Source of the DNA: CAYQZD01 sp964421875
GTDB taxonomy: Bacteria; Electryoneota; Tariuqbacteria; Tariuqbacterales; Tariuqbacteraceae
DNA: 42,397 nucleotides
Assembly: GCA_964421875.1 (NCBI GenBank)
Contig: CAYQZD010000021.1
Span: 1-42,397, forward strand
Direction: 5' to 3'
Of this stretch, positions 33,567 through 42,238 are shown piece by piece. Every line of letters starts with the position of its first letter. The stretch's first letter is position 1. The notes under the pieces were generated by a model. It saw nothing but the letters and a program-made list of their open reading frames with translations, was not told where the DNA came from and ran no database searches. The position numbers were made by a program, and so were the translations under genes.

Positions 33567-34469
33567 ATGAAATCAAGCAGAAGAAGGTTCCTGAAGGGAG
33601 CCGCATTGTCCGCGGCGGCGGTGGCTTCGACCCCTTTCACGGCATTGGCGGAAAAAAAGACATCCGAAGGCGGGGGACCGCCGGTGATGGTATGCCGGGG
33701 CGGGAGTCCGGCTGAAAACACGGGTAAAGCGATCGATGAGCTGGGGGGAATCGGGAAGTTTGTCAAACCCGGCGACAGAGTGTTTTTAAAGCCCAATTCC
33801 ATCTCTTCCCTCAAGCCCGAGGCCGCGGTAAACACCAATCCAGAGGTTGTGGCTGAGGTGGCGCGGTTATGCAAAAAAGCGGGCGCTTCCGATATTTTGG
33901 CGATGGCGCACGACGACGCCGCGGTTTCAAGGATGAACGGCATTGCTGAAGCGTTGGAATCCAACGGCGGCAAGTATATCGCAGCCAATAATATGAACCA
34001 GTACACCGAGGTCAACCTGCCTCGAGGGCTGTTGCTGCGCCGGACGATGGTGGTGAAGGAACTGCTGGATTATGATGTGTTCATCAATCTTCCGGTGGCG
34101 AAACATCACGCCGGCTCCCAGCTCACTATCGGGATGAAGAATTATATGGGATTGAACTGGGACCGGATAATAATGCACCGTATGGACCTGCACCAGACCA
34201 TCGCAGATTTAGTAACGGTCAGGCCGCCGGATTTAGTGGTAGTGGACGCCACCTATATTCTGCTTACCAACGGCCCCGGCGGTCCCGGCTCGGTGCGGGA
34301 AACCAAAACGGTTATCGCCTCCACTGATCAGGTAGCGGCCGACGCCTACGCGGCCAAGCTGTTCAAGCAGAATCCACGGGACATCCGCCATTTCAAATGC
34401 GCTTACGATATGGGGTTGGGGGAAATCGACCCGGAGCGGATGAAGATTCAGGAATTCAATCTGAGCTGA
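33567..34469 (+). CDS. DUF362 protein with Tat signal
   Basis: The 300-residue protein begins MKSSRRRFLKGAALSAAAVA, a twin-arginine (SRRRFLK) signal, so it is probably folded with a cofactor before export to the periplasm. Residues about 57-290 match DUF362 (VFLKPNSISSLKPEAAVNTN, VVAEVARLCKKAGASDI, FINLPVAKHHAGSQLTIGMKN and LVVVDATYILLTNGPGGPG). DUF362 proteins include Fe-S or redox-associated proteins, but the function is not established. GGAG lies 6 bases before the ATG. It is followed by a clear terminator. Confidence 0.82.
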   Translation: MKSSRRRFLKGAALSAAAVASTPFTALAEKKTSEGGGPPVMVCRGGSPAENTGKAIDELGGIGKFVKPGDRVFLKPNSISSLKPEAAVNTNPEVVAEVARLCKKAGASDILAMAHDDAAVSRMNGIAEALESNGGKYIAANNMNQYTEVNLPRGLLLRRTMVVKELLDYDVFINLPVAKHHAGSQLTIGMKNYMGLNWDRIIMHRMDLHQTIADLVTVRPPDLVVVDATYILLTNGPGGPGSVRETKTVIASTDQVAADAYAAKLFKQNPRDIRHFKCAYDMGLGEIDPERMKIQEFNLS

Positions 34470-34494
34470 AATTGTCACACAGGTTAACAGTGAT

Positions 34495-34520
34495 AAGGCG
34501 GGATAATATCCCGCCTTTTT
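34495..34520 (+). terminator. Rho-independent terminator after the DUF362 gene
   Basis: AAGGCGGGATA (34495-34505) and TATCCCGCCTT (34507-34517) form a stem (realistic stem about 9 bp, loop about 5), followed by TTTTT. It lies 26 bp after the DUF362 stop codon. Confidence 0.85.
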
Positions 34521-34708
34521 GATTGGGAAATATTTACGGAGAAAGAGATTTTTCCCTTATGTAAATAAGTCCGGGGAATTCATTTGACTTTCATCTTTCA
34601 ATTCAATATATTTAGAAAGTTCTAAGGCAAGGCAGCCTTATCAACGAGAACGAATCGCAATAATTATATAAATATACTAATTTTAATCACAGTAAGGAGG
34701 CTTCGCCA

Positions 34709-34921
34709 ATGTCAGAGGATTACGCCGCTCGAAGAGAAATGGTGGCGCAGTACCTGGGCTCGCTCGAGGGTAAAGGTGTGGACACCATCGCCAACATCGC
34801 CAAAAATACCGGCATCAAGCGCCGCGACCTTTCCAAGGTTCTGCAGAAGATGGAATTGGACGGTGAGGTTCAGGCTGCGGGAGTGATGGCGGGCGTCGCG
34901 GGGTATAAGCTGATAAAGTAG
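34709..34921 (+). CDS. Small winged-helix DNA-binding protein
   Basis: This 70-residue protein reads as a single winged helix: VAQYLGSLEGKGVDTIANIA, then the helix-turn-helix AKNTGIKRRDLSKVLQKMELDG and a wing ending GYKLIK. It may be a MarR-like or small regulatory protein that binds DNA as a dimer, although a role in RNA or protein binding is possible. A strong AAGGAGG lies 8 bases before the ATG, suggesting high expression. It forms its own unit with a terminator directly behind. The operator is not visible. Confidence 0.72.
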   Translation: MSEDYAARREMVAQYLGSLEGKGVDTIANIAKNTGIKRRDLSKVLQKMELDGEVQAAGVMAGVAGYKLIK

Positions 34922-34948
34922 GGTGGAGGCGCCCCGGTTTTTCTATGA

Positions 34949-34974
34949 AACCCCGGCTGAAGCCGGGGTTTTTT
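34949..34974 (+). terminator. Rho-independent terminator of the winged-helix gene
   Basis: Perfect 10-bp stem AACCCCGGCT (34949-34958) and AGCCGGGGTT (34961-34970), with a GA turn, is followed by further T residues. It lies 27 bp after the stop codon. Confidence 0.85.
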
Positions 34975-34988
34975 GTAGGATAGAATAA

Positions 34989-35016
34989 GAAAGCGAGCCC
35001 TTCCGGGCTCGCTTTC
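34989..35016 (-). terminator. Terminator of the sorting-domain protein gene
   Basis: Perfect 12-bp stem GAAAGCGAGCCC (34989-35000) with its complement at 35005-35016 has a TTCC loop. On the minus strand it ends in TTTC then TTATTC. It lies 42 bp after the stop codon of the 35059-37224 gene. Confidence 0.82.
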
Positions 35017-35058
35017 AATACGTTATCGAAGATTATTCGCGTAAATTCACGGTCAATA

Positions 35059-37224
35059 TCACTTCAGCAGCGCCAGCTTCTGCACCGCGAAAGTCTTTCC
35101 TGCAGCATCGGCTTTGAGGAAATACATTCCTGAAGCCAGTCCCGAAGCGTCAACACTCACCGAATGCGTCCCCTCCGCGAAATAACGCTCCACCACGGTC
35201 CGCGCCAGGCGTCCGGTGACGTCGTACAGCGCCAGCTTAACATCCGAAGCCGCAGGCAGGGACAGCTTCACCAGCGTCTCGTTGTTGAAGGGATTGGGAT
35301 ACGCTGCGGACAGCGAATAGTCCTCAGGAGCTGTCAAGTTCCGGCCTTCAACGCCCTGGCCCAGACCGACCACTCTGATGCGGTAAACCTTAATTTCGCC
35401 GCTGGAGATGCTCAGCGTCATTGTCTCCTCGCTGTACATATCCGCTACCACCACATTCCCCTGCTCGTCCAGCAGGGAAAGCTCGTATTCCGGATAAGCG
35501 TGGAACACGCCGTCCCACATCACGGTGATGTTGCCTGAATATCCGCCGGAGCGGAGGTTGAATTCCCAGGTTTTCTCCCCTTCAAAGGGTCCGTGACGGA
35601 TGTCGTAACTGTAATTGTCGGGATTGGCGCCCCAATCCTGATGGGGGAATAACAATTGCACATAGCCCTGAGTTGACATCGGATTATACTCGCGGAAGTC
35701 GAGGTTGTCATATCCGTCGGAGGCGGAATCGATAATCCCGATGACGTTGCCGAAGTCGGTTTGGTCGATGGTTTCACAAGCCACGCCGATGTTGAAATAC
35801 CATTCCCCGTAATTGTCCAACTCTTCAGGCGGGCCGCCGCCGAGAATGCGGTTTTCGCTCAGCGCATCGGAGGAAGGAAAGTCGAAGCAGAGCACGTAAT
35901 CGTTATTCTCGTTGAATTGTGTAGCCCAGTAAGCCTGCCAGGGTTCGATGTAGGCGCAGTAACCATTGGGAATGTATTCCATTCCATAGGGGTCCCAAGT
36001 GGCGGCATAGCCGCAAATCAATTCCTGGCAGACCGCGTTAATCAAGGGGATAGGAGTCCCCGAGAAAGGCTGGTAGCGCAGATAAGCGTCGCACCACTGA
36101 ACCGGCACATGGAAGGGATTGGCGAGTTGCACAATGCCCCGCCTGCCGCCGGAAAGCGGCTTGCTTAAGTTCTGATAAACTGTCCATCCCGGCTCGAACG
36201 CTGTGCCGGTGATAGTAATTGTGCAGTTGTCAACATAGTCCTGAACCACCCAGAAACCCTTACCGGGATCTTGGTCCGGCGGGTCGCCGCCCACCGCGAT
36301 GGGCCAGTTCTGCTCGCTGTAACGCTCGTAGGTCTGAAGCTCGTGGTTCCAACGGCTGACCCGGCAGTAAGGATGTCCCCAAGATGGTGGATTGCCGAAA
36401 GAAGCCATAAAAAGGTGTTCGGGATTTCCGTTGCTCACCATCACCGGTATCCCCTGCATCACATAGAGGTCGCGGGGGATATTGTGGGGAATAGTGGTTT
36501 CCGCATAAAAAGTCACAGTCCGCTTGCTGTTGCTGATGATGTCCCTGCCGATGCCGTCATCGGTCCAGGAACCCGCGTAAGCCCCCATTCTGAATACGAC
36601 CTCGTCGGTGGCCGGATTGAAATTGAAATACGGAAGCTGGGAGAAGTTGTCGATGGTGCACTCGAAATCGGGGTGGCTGGCGTCGGGGCAATAGGAGTAG
36701 GCATAACTCGCCGACGCGGTGGAGATTTGATTCCCGAACGAGTTCGAAGGATTTCCATTCGGATCGCTTTGGCTGTAGCAGACGCGGTAGTCGGAATAAG
36801 CGCCATAGCGGGGTATACCGCAAATCACGTCATAGCCCCCCCGCCGGTTAGTGTCGAAATAGATACAGACGCACTCATCGGTCCCCAGGTTGGCGACGTC
36901 GGTCCCTCCATAACCGAATAGGGTGGAACCGGTGTTGCTGGGGTCGCCGTCTCCGTCAGCGTCCCCGCAAATCCTCCCGTTGAAGTCCAGGCCGATGTAA
37001 AGCCGGTCCTCTGTGCGGTCATAATGGAAATAGACCGAGTAGAAATCCCAGCCGGTGGAGGTAATTCCATAAGGCTTACAAACATCGTTCTCGCCGTTCT
37101 GGTCGGTTACAACGATGCTGTTCTGGTCGAAATCGACGCTGACATCACCGGTGAAAGTGATAGCCGCTGAACATAGTCCCGCCGACAGGAACAGGGCGAA
37201 ATAAAGTATTAGTCCTCGCTTCAT
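35059..37224 (-). CDS. Large secreted protein with a T9SS type A-like sorting domain
   Basis: The 721-residue product has a signal peptide (MKRGLILYFALFLSAGLCSA) and a β-rich, cysteine- and aromatic-rich body. A C-terminal sorting domain of about 80 residues follows (AYPNPFNNETLVKLSL, then VKLALYDVTGRLARTV and ASGMYFLKADAAGKTF). A calcium-binding-like DADGDGDP lies near residue 105. The body is not recognised; the N-terminal part (YFHYDRTEDRLYIGLDFNG) resembles β-sandwich sugar- or matrix-binding modules. AGGGAG lies 7 bases before the ATG. It is probably exported to the outer surface; its ligand is unknown. Confidence 0.83.
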   Translation of the reverse strand: MKRGLILYFALFLSAGLCSAAITFTGDVSVDFDQNSIVVTDQNGENDVCKPYGITSTGWDFYSVYFHYDRTEDRLYIGLDFNGRICGDADGDGDPSNTGSTLFGYGGTDVANLGTDECVCIYFDTNRRGGYDVICGIPRYGAYSDYRVCYSQSDPNGNPSNSFGNQISTASASYAYSYCPDASHPDFECTIDNFSQLPYFNFNPATDEVVFRMGAYAGSWTDDGIGRDIISNSKRTVTFYAETTIPHNIPRDLYVMQGIPVMVSNGNPEHLFMASFGNPPSWGHPYCRVSRWNHELQTYERYSEQNWPIAVGGDPPDQDPGKGFWVVQDYVDNCTITITGTAFEPGWTVYQNLSKPLSGGRRGIVQLANPFHVPVQWCDAYLRYQPFSGTPIPLINAVCQELICGYAATWDPYGMEYIPNGYCAYIEPWQAYWATQFNENNDYVLCFDFPSSDALSENRILGGGPPEELDNYGEWYFNIGVACETIDQTDFGNVIGIIDSASDGYDNLDFREYNPMSTQGYVQLLFPHQDWGANPDNYSYDIRHGPFEGEKTWEFNLRSGGYSGNITVMWDGVFHAYPEYELSLLDEQGNVVVADMYSEETMTLSISSGEIKVYRIRVVGLGQGVEGRNLTAPEDYSLSAAYPNPFNNETLVKLSLPAASDVKLALYDVTGRLARTVVERYFAEGTHSVSVDASGLASGMYFLKADAAGKTFAVQKLALLK

Positions 37225-37308
37225 AGCGACTCCCTAATAAAATTATTTAAATAATTATTTTTCTTCAGAGTCGGTAGTCTTGAATTACTGTATTTGAGGG
37301 GCTTTTCA

Positions 37309-38457
37309 TCACAGCGAACGCGCGATTATCCCCCGTAAAATCTCCGAAGTGCCTCCGCCGAACAGCAGGAAGCGCGCGTCCCGGAAGTATCGTTGAACCT
37401 CGAATTCCATGCTGAAACCGTAGCTGGCGAATACCCGCGTGGCCATATCCGCCGCTCGGTTGGCTGACTCGGAAGCGAACAGCTTGCTCATCGCTGACAA
37501 ACCGGGCGAATCTTTCCCCTGGTCGATGAGGCGGCACGATTCGTATACCAGCAGGCGGGAAGCCTCAAGCTCGGTCGCCATCTCCGCCAGCAGGTTCTGG
37601 ATTGACTGAAAACGATTTATAGGACGGCCAAAGGCGATTCGTTCGGAAGCATACTTTTTTGCAGCATCCAGACAAGCTCGAGCCAGCCCCACCGACAATG
37701 CGCCGGTCATCGTCCGAATCTGGTTTAAAAGAGCGGTGAGGTTCCTGAAGCCCGTGCCAGCTTCGCCCATAAGGTTCTCCGCGGGGATGCGGCAGTCTTC
37801 CATCACAAACTCCGCCGTATCGCAAGAACGCATCCCCAACTTTTCCACGCGCTTAGTCACGGTAAATCCGGGGCAATCCCGCTCCACGATAAAAATATCT
37901 ATCCCCCTCACCCCGGCGTCAGGATCGGTCTTAGCCGCCACAGTATAGAACGAAGCTAAATTCCCGGAAGTTATCCAAGCCTTGGGACCGTTCAACACCC
38001 AGGAATCCCCCTCGCGGACAGCAATCGTCTCTATTGAACCCAGGTCGCTGCCGGCGTTGGGTTCGGTCATACAGATAGCGCCGATTTTTTCCCCCCGAAT
38101 TGCGGGAACCAGCCACTTCTGCTTCTGTTCTTCACCGCCGAACCGGAAGATGAAATCGGTCGCCATCAAAGACTGCATCGCCGCCGCCGCCGCCAGCGCT
38201 AAGTTCCCTCGAGCCACCTCCTCGCACATTATGCAGTAGGAGGTGAAATCGCCGCCGCTGCCTCCGTAATCCTCCGGGTAGCGGATACCGAAATATCCCA
38301 GCTCACCCATTTTACGGAACAGCTCAATCGGGAATTCCCCCCGCTGATCAAAATCCGCGGCGGTGGGAGCGACCTCATTGTCAACGAACTTGGCCACCGA
38401 CTCCCGGAACATTTCGTGCTCCTCGGTCAGCAGCCCGCGATAATAGTTGCCTGTCAT
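37309..38457 (-). CDS. Acyl-CoA dehydrogenase-like flavoprotein lacking the usual catalytic Glu
   Basis: The 382-residue protein has the full three-domain acyl-CoA dehydrogenase fold. GAICMTEPNAGSDLGSI (about 126-142), the FAD-binding AWITSGNLASF (160-170), YASERIAFGRPI and the closing RDARFLLFGGGTSEILRG are visible. In the medium-chain family the catalytic Glu lies in the YEGTS motif, but here that position is G368 in GGGTS. In the isovaleryl-CoA family the Glu lies in the L-D-x-E-R motif of an earlier helix, but here it is I247 in LLNQIRT. GAGG lies 5 bases before the ATG. It may act on an unusual substrate or not dehydrogenate acyl-CoA at all. It follows the 47-residue peptide gene by 45 bp. 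Confidence 0.85.
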   Translation of the reverse strand: MTGNYYRGLLTEEHEMFRESVAKFVDNEVAPTAADFDQRGEFPIELFRKMGELGYFGIRYPEDYGGSGGDFTSYCIMCEEVARGNLALAAAAAMQSLMATDFIFRFGGEEQKQKWLVPAIRGEKIGAICMTEPNAGSDLGSIETIAVREGDSWVLNGPKAWITSGNLASFYTVAAKTDPDAGVRGIDIFIVERDCPGFTVTKRVEKLGMRSCDTAEFVMEDCRIPAENLMGEAGTGFRNLTALLNQIRTMTGALSVGLARACLDAAKKYASERIAFGRPINRFQSIQNLLAEMATELEASRLLVYESCRLIDQGKDSPGLSAMSKLFASESANRAADMATRVFASYGFSMEFEVQRYFRDARFLLFGGGTSEILRGIIARSL

Positions 38458-38502
38458 TTAGCCTCAAAGGTCTTCAGTTGGAGAATCGAATTATTGTGCT
38501 TA

Positions 38503-38646
38503 TTACGGACCGCACCCGCCCCAGGGGTCGGGCTCGTCGCTGAAAAGCTCTACTTCCAGCTTTTTCTTCTCCACTATCTTTGGGGGCTCATACTCCTCTT
38601 CGGTGGGTTTCTTTTTCTTAAGGTCTTTTTCCTGGCCCTCTTTCAT
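38503..38646 (-). CDS. Small Cys-containing peptide, possible RiPP precursor
   Basis: The 47-residue product is Lys/Glu-rich at the N-terminus, has a YEPPKIV segment (19-25) and LEVEL (30-34), and ends DEPDPWGGCGP, with the only cysteine three residues from the end. A strong AGGAGG lies 5 bases before the ATG at 38646, which rules out the longer upstream start. The charged leader, a Y-x-P-P-K-I-V box and a short Gly/Cys tail resemble precursors of ribosomally made, post-translationally modified peptides. No maturase or protease is adjacent; the neighbours are an ACAD-like flavoprotein downstream and a coupled ACD gene pair upstream. It may instead be a small metal- or protein-binding peptide. 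Confidence 0.6.
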   Translation of the reverse strand: MKEGQEKDLKKKKPTEEEYEPPKIVEKKKLEVELFSDEPDPWGGCGP

Positions 38647-38797
38647 ATTAGCCTCCTGTGAGGTATTAAATATAATTATTGTTATGAAGTCGAACACTCA
38701 ATGTGTTGAGTACAATTATTGCGTTTCTTCGTCTTGGCCGCTGATAAAATCATTAGGATATAAAGCGTTTGCCCGGAGCAGAAACAATCCGATCCGG

Positions 38798-38986
38798 TTA
38801 ATCACCGGAACCGCTTTCGCCGTTCTCGGAATTTGAGTTTACCCTCGGTTCAGCATTATTCATATTGCGATGTTCATCCAACCGCCGGTCGTGCTTCCAA
38901 AACTTCAGCAAAAAATAAACCAGAAGGAAAAAAATATTAAAGATGATGATGGCGGTGATAATCAATCCCGGCACATTCCCCTTCAT
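38798..38986 (-). CDS. One-TM small membrane protein coupled to the ACD gene
   Basis: The 62-residue product has one hydrophobic helix (LIITAIIIFNIFFLLVYFLL, about 8-27) followed by a charged, Asn/Ser/Gly-rich tail (HDRRLDEHRNMNNAEP onward). The ATG overlaps the stop of the acyl-CoA synthetase (ATGA), so it is translationally coupled. It could anchor or regulate a complex, or form a small membrane peptide. No family is recognised. Confidence 0.6.
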   Translation of the reverse strand: MKGNVPGLIITAIIIFNIFFLLVYFLLKFWKHDRRLDEHRNMNNAEPRVNSNSENGESGSGD

Positions 38987-41043
38987 TTCAGCACCATCAG
39001 CGCATCCACCGCTGTCAAGCCCTCAGCCCTCGCGATGAGTGGATTGATGTCCATCTCCGAAATCTGCCGATAGGAGACCATTAATCGGGACACCCTCGAT
39101 ATCGCCTCGGCTATGGCGGATAATTTACAGGGTTTGGAACCCCGAAAACCGGTCAGCAGGGGATGGGTTCGGATTTCCTTCACCATCGCTAACGCTTCTC
39201 CCAAAGATACAGGACACAGCCTGAGGCTGACATCCCCGAATAGCTCCACTGCGGTTCCCCCCAGCCCGAAAGTGACCACCGGCCCGAAGGTTTCATCCAC
39301 TTTCGCTCCTATGAAAACCTCAACTCCGCCGGTTATCATTTTAGCCGCTAATATCTCGCTGTCGGCGCCGAACTTGCCTTTAAGTTCCCAGAAAGCCCGC
39401 TTTAAGCCTGCTTCATCGGAAATCCCTAATTTCACACCGCCGGATTCGGTCTTATGGGTTATGCCGGGGGAATGAATTTTCAGCGCAAGGGGAAAATTAG
39501 TCCTGTTTGCGAATTCCAGTGCCCCTTCAAGGTCGCTGATAACCTCTTCAGAAGCAATTTTAATGCCGATATCTTTAAGAATGAGCTTGGCGCTGTATTC
39601 ATCCAGCGGACCGGTGAACCCGCGCTCTAAAATTCCCTCGAATAGATTCGAATGAAGCGGCTCCGATTCTTCCTCCACCAGCTCTTCAATCCGCCGTCTC
39701 ATCCTCCCCGCTTCATATAATCCTCTATAAGCGCGCACCGCGCGCTCCGGAGTGGGGAAAATCGGGATTCCTTCTTCATGGAAAGCCTTGGTGATTTCGG
39801 GGGTATCGATAGTGAAGGAAACCACCGGCTTGTCGTATTTCTCTTTAGCGGCGATGAAAGCTCCGCTGAACAAGGGGCTGTCCAGCCCCACATTGATGGC
39901 GATGCAGCCGTCGATTTGCGAGAGCTTCATCACCGTATCGACGCATTCCCCGTAGTTTTCCGGATTCACTTGCGGCGTCATATCCACCGGATTTGAAGTG
40001 GCGCTGAATACGGGAGTCAGTTCCTTCAATCCGGCCTGAGTCTTATCATCGAGTTCAGGAACTTTCAATCCCACCTCCTCCGCCAAATCCCCCGCCACCA
40101 CGCAGGGTCCCCCGGAGATGGTCATTATCGCCAAAGAACTGTTACGGGGGAGTGTCCCCGGATTGGCGGACAGCGCTTCGAGGGTGTCGAAGAACTCCAG
40201 CGACTCTTCACACACCACCGCGCCCGCTGATTCCATCGCGGAACGGAACACCTGGTAATCACCGGCGATGGAGCCCGTGTGGGACAGCGCCGCTCGCACT
40301 CCGGCGGTTCTGCGGCCCGCCTTGAAAACCACCACCGGTTTTTTCTTCACGCAGGCGCGTATTCCCTCCAGCATCCGCCCCGGCTCCTTCACACCCTCCA
40401 CAAAAAGCGCGATAACTTCGGTGGCGTCGTCCTCAGCCATATATTCCAGAAAATGCCCGTGATGCAAATCAGCCATATTACCCACTGACACAAACTTGGA
40501 TACTCCCATTCCCCGTTCGCGGAGCTGGTTGAACATTATGCCGCCGTAGGCGCCGCTCTGGGATACGAAAGATACATTGCCGACTCGCCGAGGCAGTTCC
40601 CAGAAATAGGTTCCGTTGAAGTTATCCGGATTATTGTATATCCCCATACAATTAGGGCCTACGAAGTGGATATGATGATTCCTCGCAATATTTGAAAGAG
40701 CTTCCTGAGCTTCTTTACCCTCGAAACCCGCTTCGCCGAAACCGGAGGAGAGTATCACCGCGAATCCTACACCGGAATCGGCGCAATCCTGAGCGGCGGT
40801 CAGCACTGCCGGCCCAGGGATGGAAATCAGCGCGACATTGATGGGTTTTCCCACCGCTGACACCGAAGGGAACGCTTTCAAATCGAGGATGGAATCAGCT
40901 TTGGGATTGATGGGAAAGACCTCGCCGGAGAAGTTATAATCTAATACGTTTTTTAGTAAGGTGTACCCCAGTTTCTGCGGATTAGTGGAAGCCCCGATAA
41001 CCGCAACAGTATTGGGAGAGAGTAACCTCTCTATTTCAGACAT
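38983..41043 (-). CDS. ADP-forming acetyl/acyl-CoA synthetase, fused α-β
   Basis: This 686-residue fusion has a CoA-binding domain (VAVIGASTNPQKLGYTLLKN), succinyl-CoA ligase-like domains with the phosphorylated histidine H255 in ALSHTGSIAG, and a C-terminal ATP-grasp β part with GITHKTESGGVKLG (H530). It interconverts acyl-CoA + ADP + Pi with acid + CoA + ATP, conserving energy in anaerobic fermentation. AGGCGG lies 6 bases before the ATG. A one-TM peptide is coupled downstream, and the ACAD-like gene lies further along the same strand. The preferred acid is unknown. Confidence 0.9.
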   Translation of the reverse strand: MSEIERLLSPNTVAVIGASTNPQKLGYTLLKNVLDYNFSGEVFPINPKADSILDLKAFPSVSAVGKPINVALISIPGPAVLTAAQDCADSGVGFAVILSSGFGEAGFEGKEAQEALSNIARNHHIHFVGPNCMGIYNNPDNFNGTYFWELPRRVGNVSFVSQSGAYGGIMFNQLRERGMGVSKFVSVGNMADLHHGHFLEYMAEDDATEVIALFVEGVKEPGRMLEGIRACVKKKPVVVFKAGRRTAGVRAALSHTGSIAGDYQVFRSAMESAGAVVCEESLEFFDTLEALSANPGTLPRNSSLAIMTISGGPCVVAGDLAEEVGLKVPELDDKTQAGLKELTPVFSATSNPVDMTPQVNPENYGECVDTVMKLSQIDGCIAINVGLDSPLFSGAFIAAKEKYDKPVVSFTIDTPEITKAFHEEGIPIFPTPERAVRAYRGLYEAGRMRRRIEELVEEESEPLHSNLFEGILERGFTGPLDEYSAKLILKDIGIKIASEEVISDLEGALEFANRTNFPLALKIHSPGITHKTESGGVKLGISDEAGLKRAFWELKGKFGADSEILAAKMITGGVEVFIGAKVDETFGPVVTFGLGGTAVELFGDVSLRLCPVSLGEALAMVKEIRTHPLLTGFRGSKPCKLSAIAEAISRVSRLMVSYRQISEMDINPLIARAEGLTAVDALMVLK

Positions 41044-41197
41044 TGATGCCGCCTGAGTTTATAGTCATTGGCGTCGGTATATTCAAATTATAGTATTTTA
41101 TATGAATGAGGTTGTGATAAGGGTCAATTTTTTCCCGAAAAAATGCGAAATATCATTAAAAACATACCATAAGCGTGGAATTAATGCGTTGAAACCA

Positions 41198-42238
41198 TTA
41201 TATCAACCACTTTGAAGTGTCTTCATTTGAGACCGGAAACGCCTCCAGCAAATCCTCGTCCGCAGAATCGACCACCCTAACCTTTACCCTCTCCCCCGAA
41301 GGGGAGTCGCTGTAGCGGGCGGTGACGGAAGCTGCAATCAGGCGGTTAGCTTCGGTGTCAGCCCCCTCCATAAGCGTCAGCGGACCCGGCGGTCCCACTA
41401 CTTCAAAGGAAATCCATCGGGGTGTAAAACGGCGAAGATACTCGTTTTCCATCTCATTCCGTCCCACTACCACCTTCAAATCCGGCTTTACCCGCAGGTG
41501 CCGCCCGACTTTGAGCAGGGTGAAGTCGTCCATCGACGCTGTACGTTCCGTCCTGTGGTCCAGCAGGTCGAAGAACTTGCGGCTATAGACTGGGTCAGTG
41601 AGAAAACAGCATCCTCCCGCAGGACTAGGGTAGTCAGTCACGCCTAATTCTTCCGCCAGCGCTATCTGCGGTTTACGAGTCCGTCCCTGGAAACCTTTAA
41701 GCTGGGAACGGTCGATCAATCCTCCCTTTTCAGGAATCGTTTCCGGCAGTAATTGAGCGGAAAGCGGCCTTACGAGCGCGCCCTCCAGGCCGGAACGCCT
41801 TTCGATAAGATTCAAGGTGCGACGCATCTGAGTCATCGGCCGCTGCCCCAGCACTTCCCCGGTGAAGATGAAGTCGAATCCCTCCCGCTCCATCATCGCC
41901 TTCGCCTTCTGCAGCATCATTATACGGCAGTCGATGCAGGGATTAGCGTTCTTGCCGTAACCGTAACGGGGATGGGTAACCAGCTCCAGATACTCTCTAC
42001 TAATATCGACCGTCTCCACCGGAAACAGGAGTTTCCGCTCCGCCTTCAGCGCCGGATTCTGCACCTTATCGTCCTTCCTGCCCATCTGGCGGTGATGTTC
42101 GATGACACAGAAACCGGTGTAGAAGTTCACTCCGGTGACCTCAATCCCCTGCTTAAGCAGCAGCGCCGCTGCCAGCGTGCTGTCCAATCCCCCGGATATC
42201 AAGCCCAGGGCGCGCGCTTTTATTAGAACATCCCCCAT
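41198..42238 (-). CDS. PP-loop ATPase, putative tRNA-thiolation enzyme (MnmA/ThiI-like)
   Basis: The 346-residue protein has the P-loop SGGLDS (15-20), C101/C104 in NPCIDC and C210/C211 in AGGCCF, consistent with an ATP pyrophosphatase that activates a tRNA base for sulfur transfer. GEVLGQRPMTQMRR (127-140) also matches the MnmA/ThiI/COG0482-like core, while the C-terminal third (LLKVGRHLRVKPDLKVVVG onward) resembles an NFACT-R-like RNA-binding module. The specific position modified cannot be read from the sequence. Only weak GAG purines lie before the ATG. It stands alone with a 154-bp gap to the ACD gene. Confidence 0.82.
   Translation of the reverse strand: MGDVLIKARALGLISGGLDSTLAAALLLKQGIEVTGVNFYTGFCVIEHHRQMGRKDDKVQNPALKAERKLLFPVETVDISREYLELVTHPRYGYGKNANPCIDCRIMMLQKAKAMMEREGFDFIFTGEVLGQRPMTQMRRTLNLIERRSGLEGALVRPLSAQLLPETIPEKGGLIDRSQLKGFQGRTRKPQIALAEELGVTDYPSPAGGCCFLTDPVYSRKFFDLLDHRTERTASMDDFTLLKVGRHLRVKPDLKVVVGRNEMENEYLRRFTPRWISFEVVGPPGPLTLMEGADTEANRLIAASVTARYSDSPSGERVKVRVVDSADEDLLEAFPVSNEDTSKWLI

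Noticed and set aside
36271..36921. 216-residue + strand ORF within the sorting-domain gene
   Set aside because: It is antisense to a convincing secreted protein with signal peptide and sorting domain, and has no recognisable motif.
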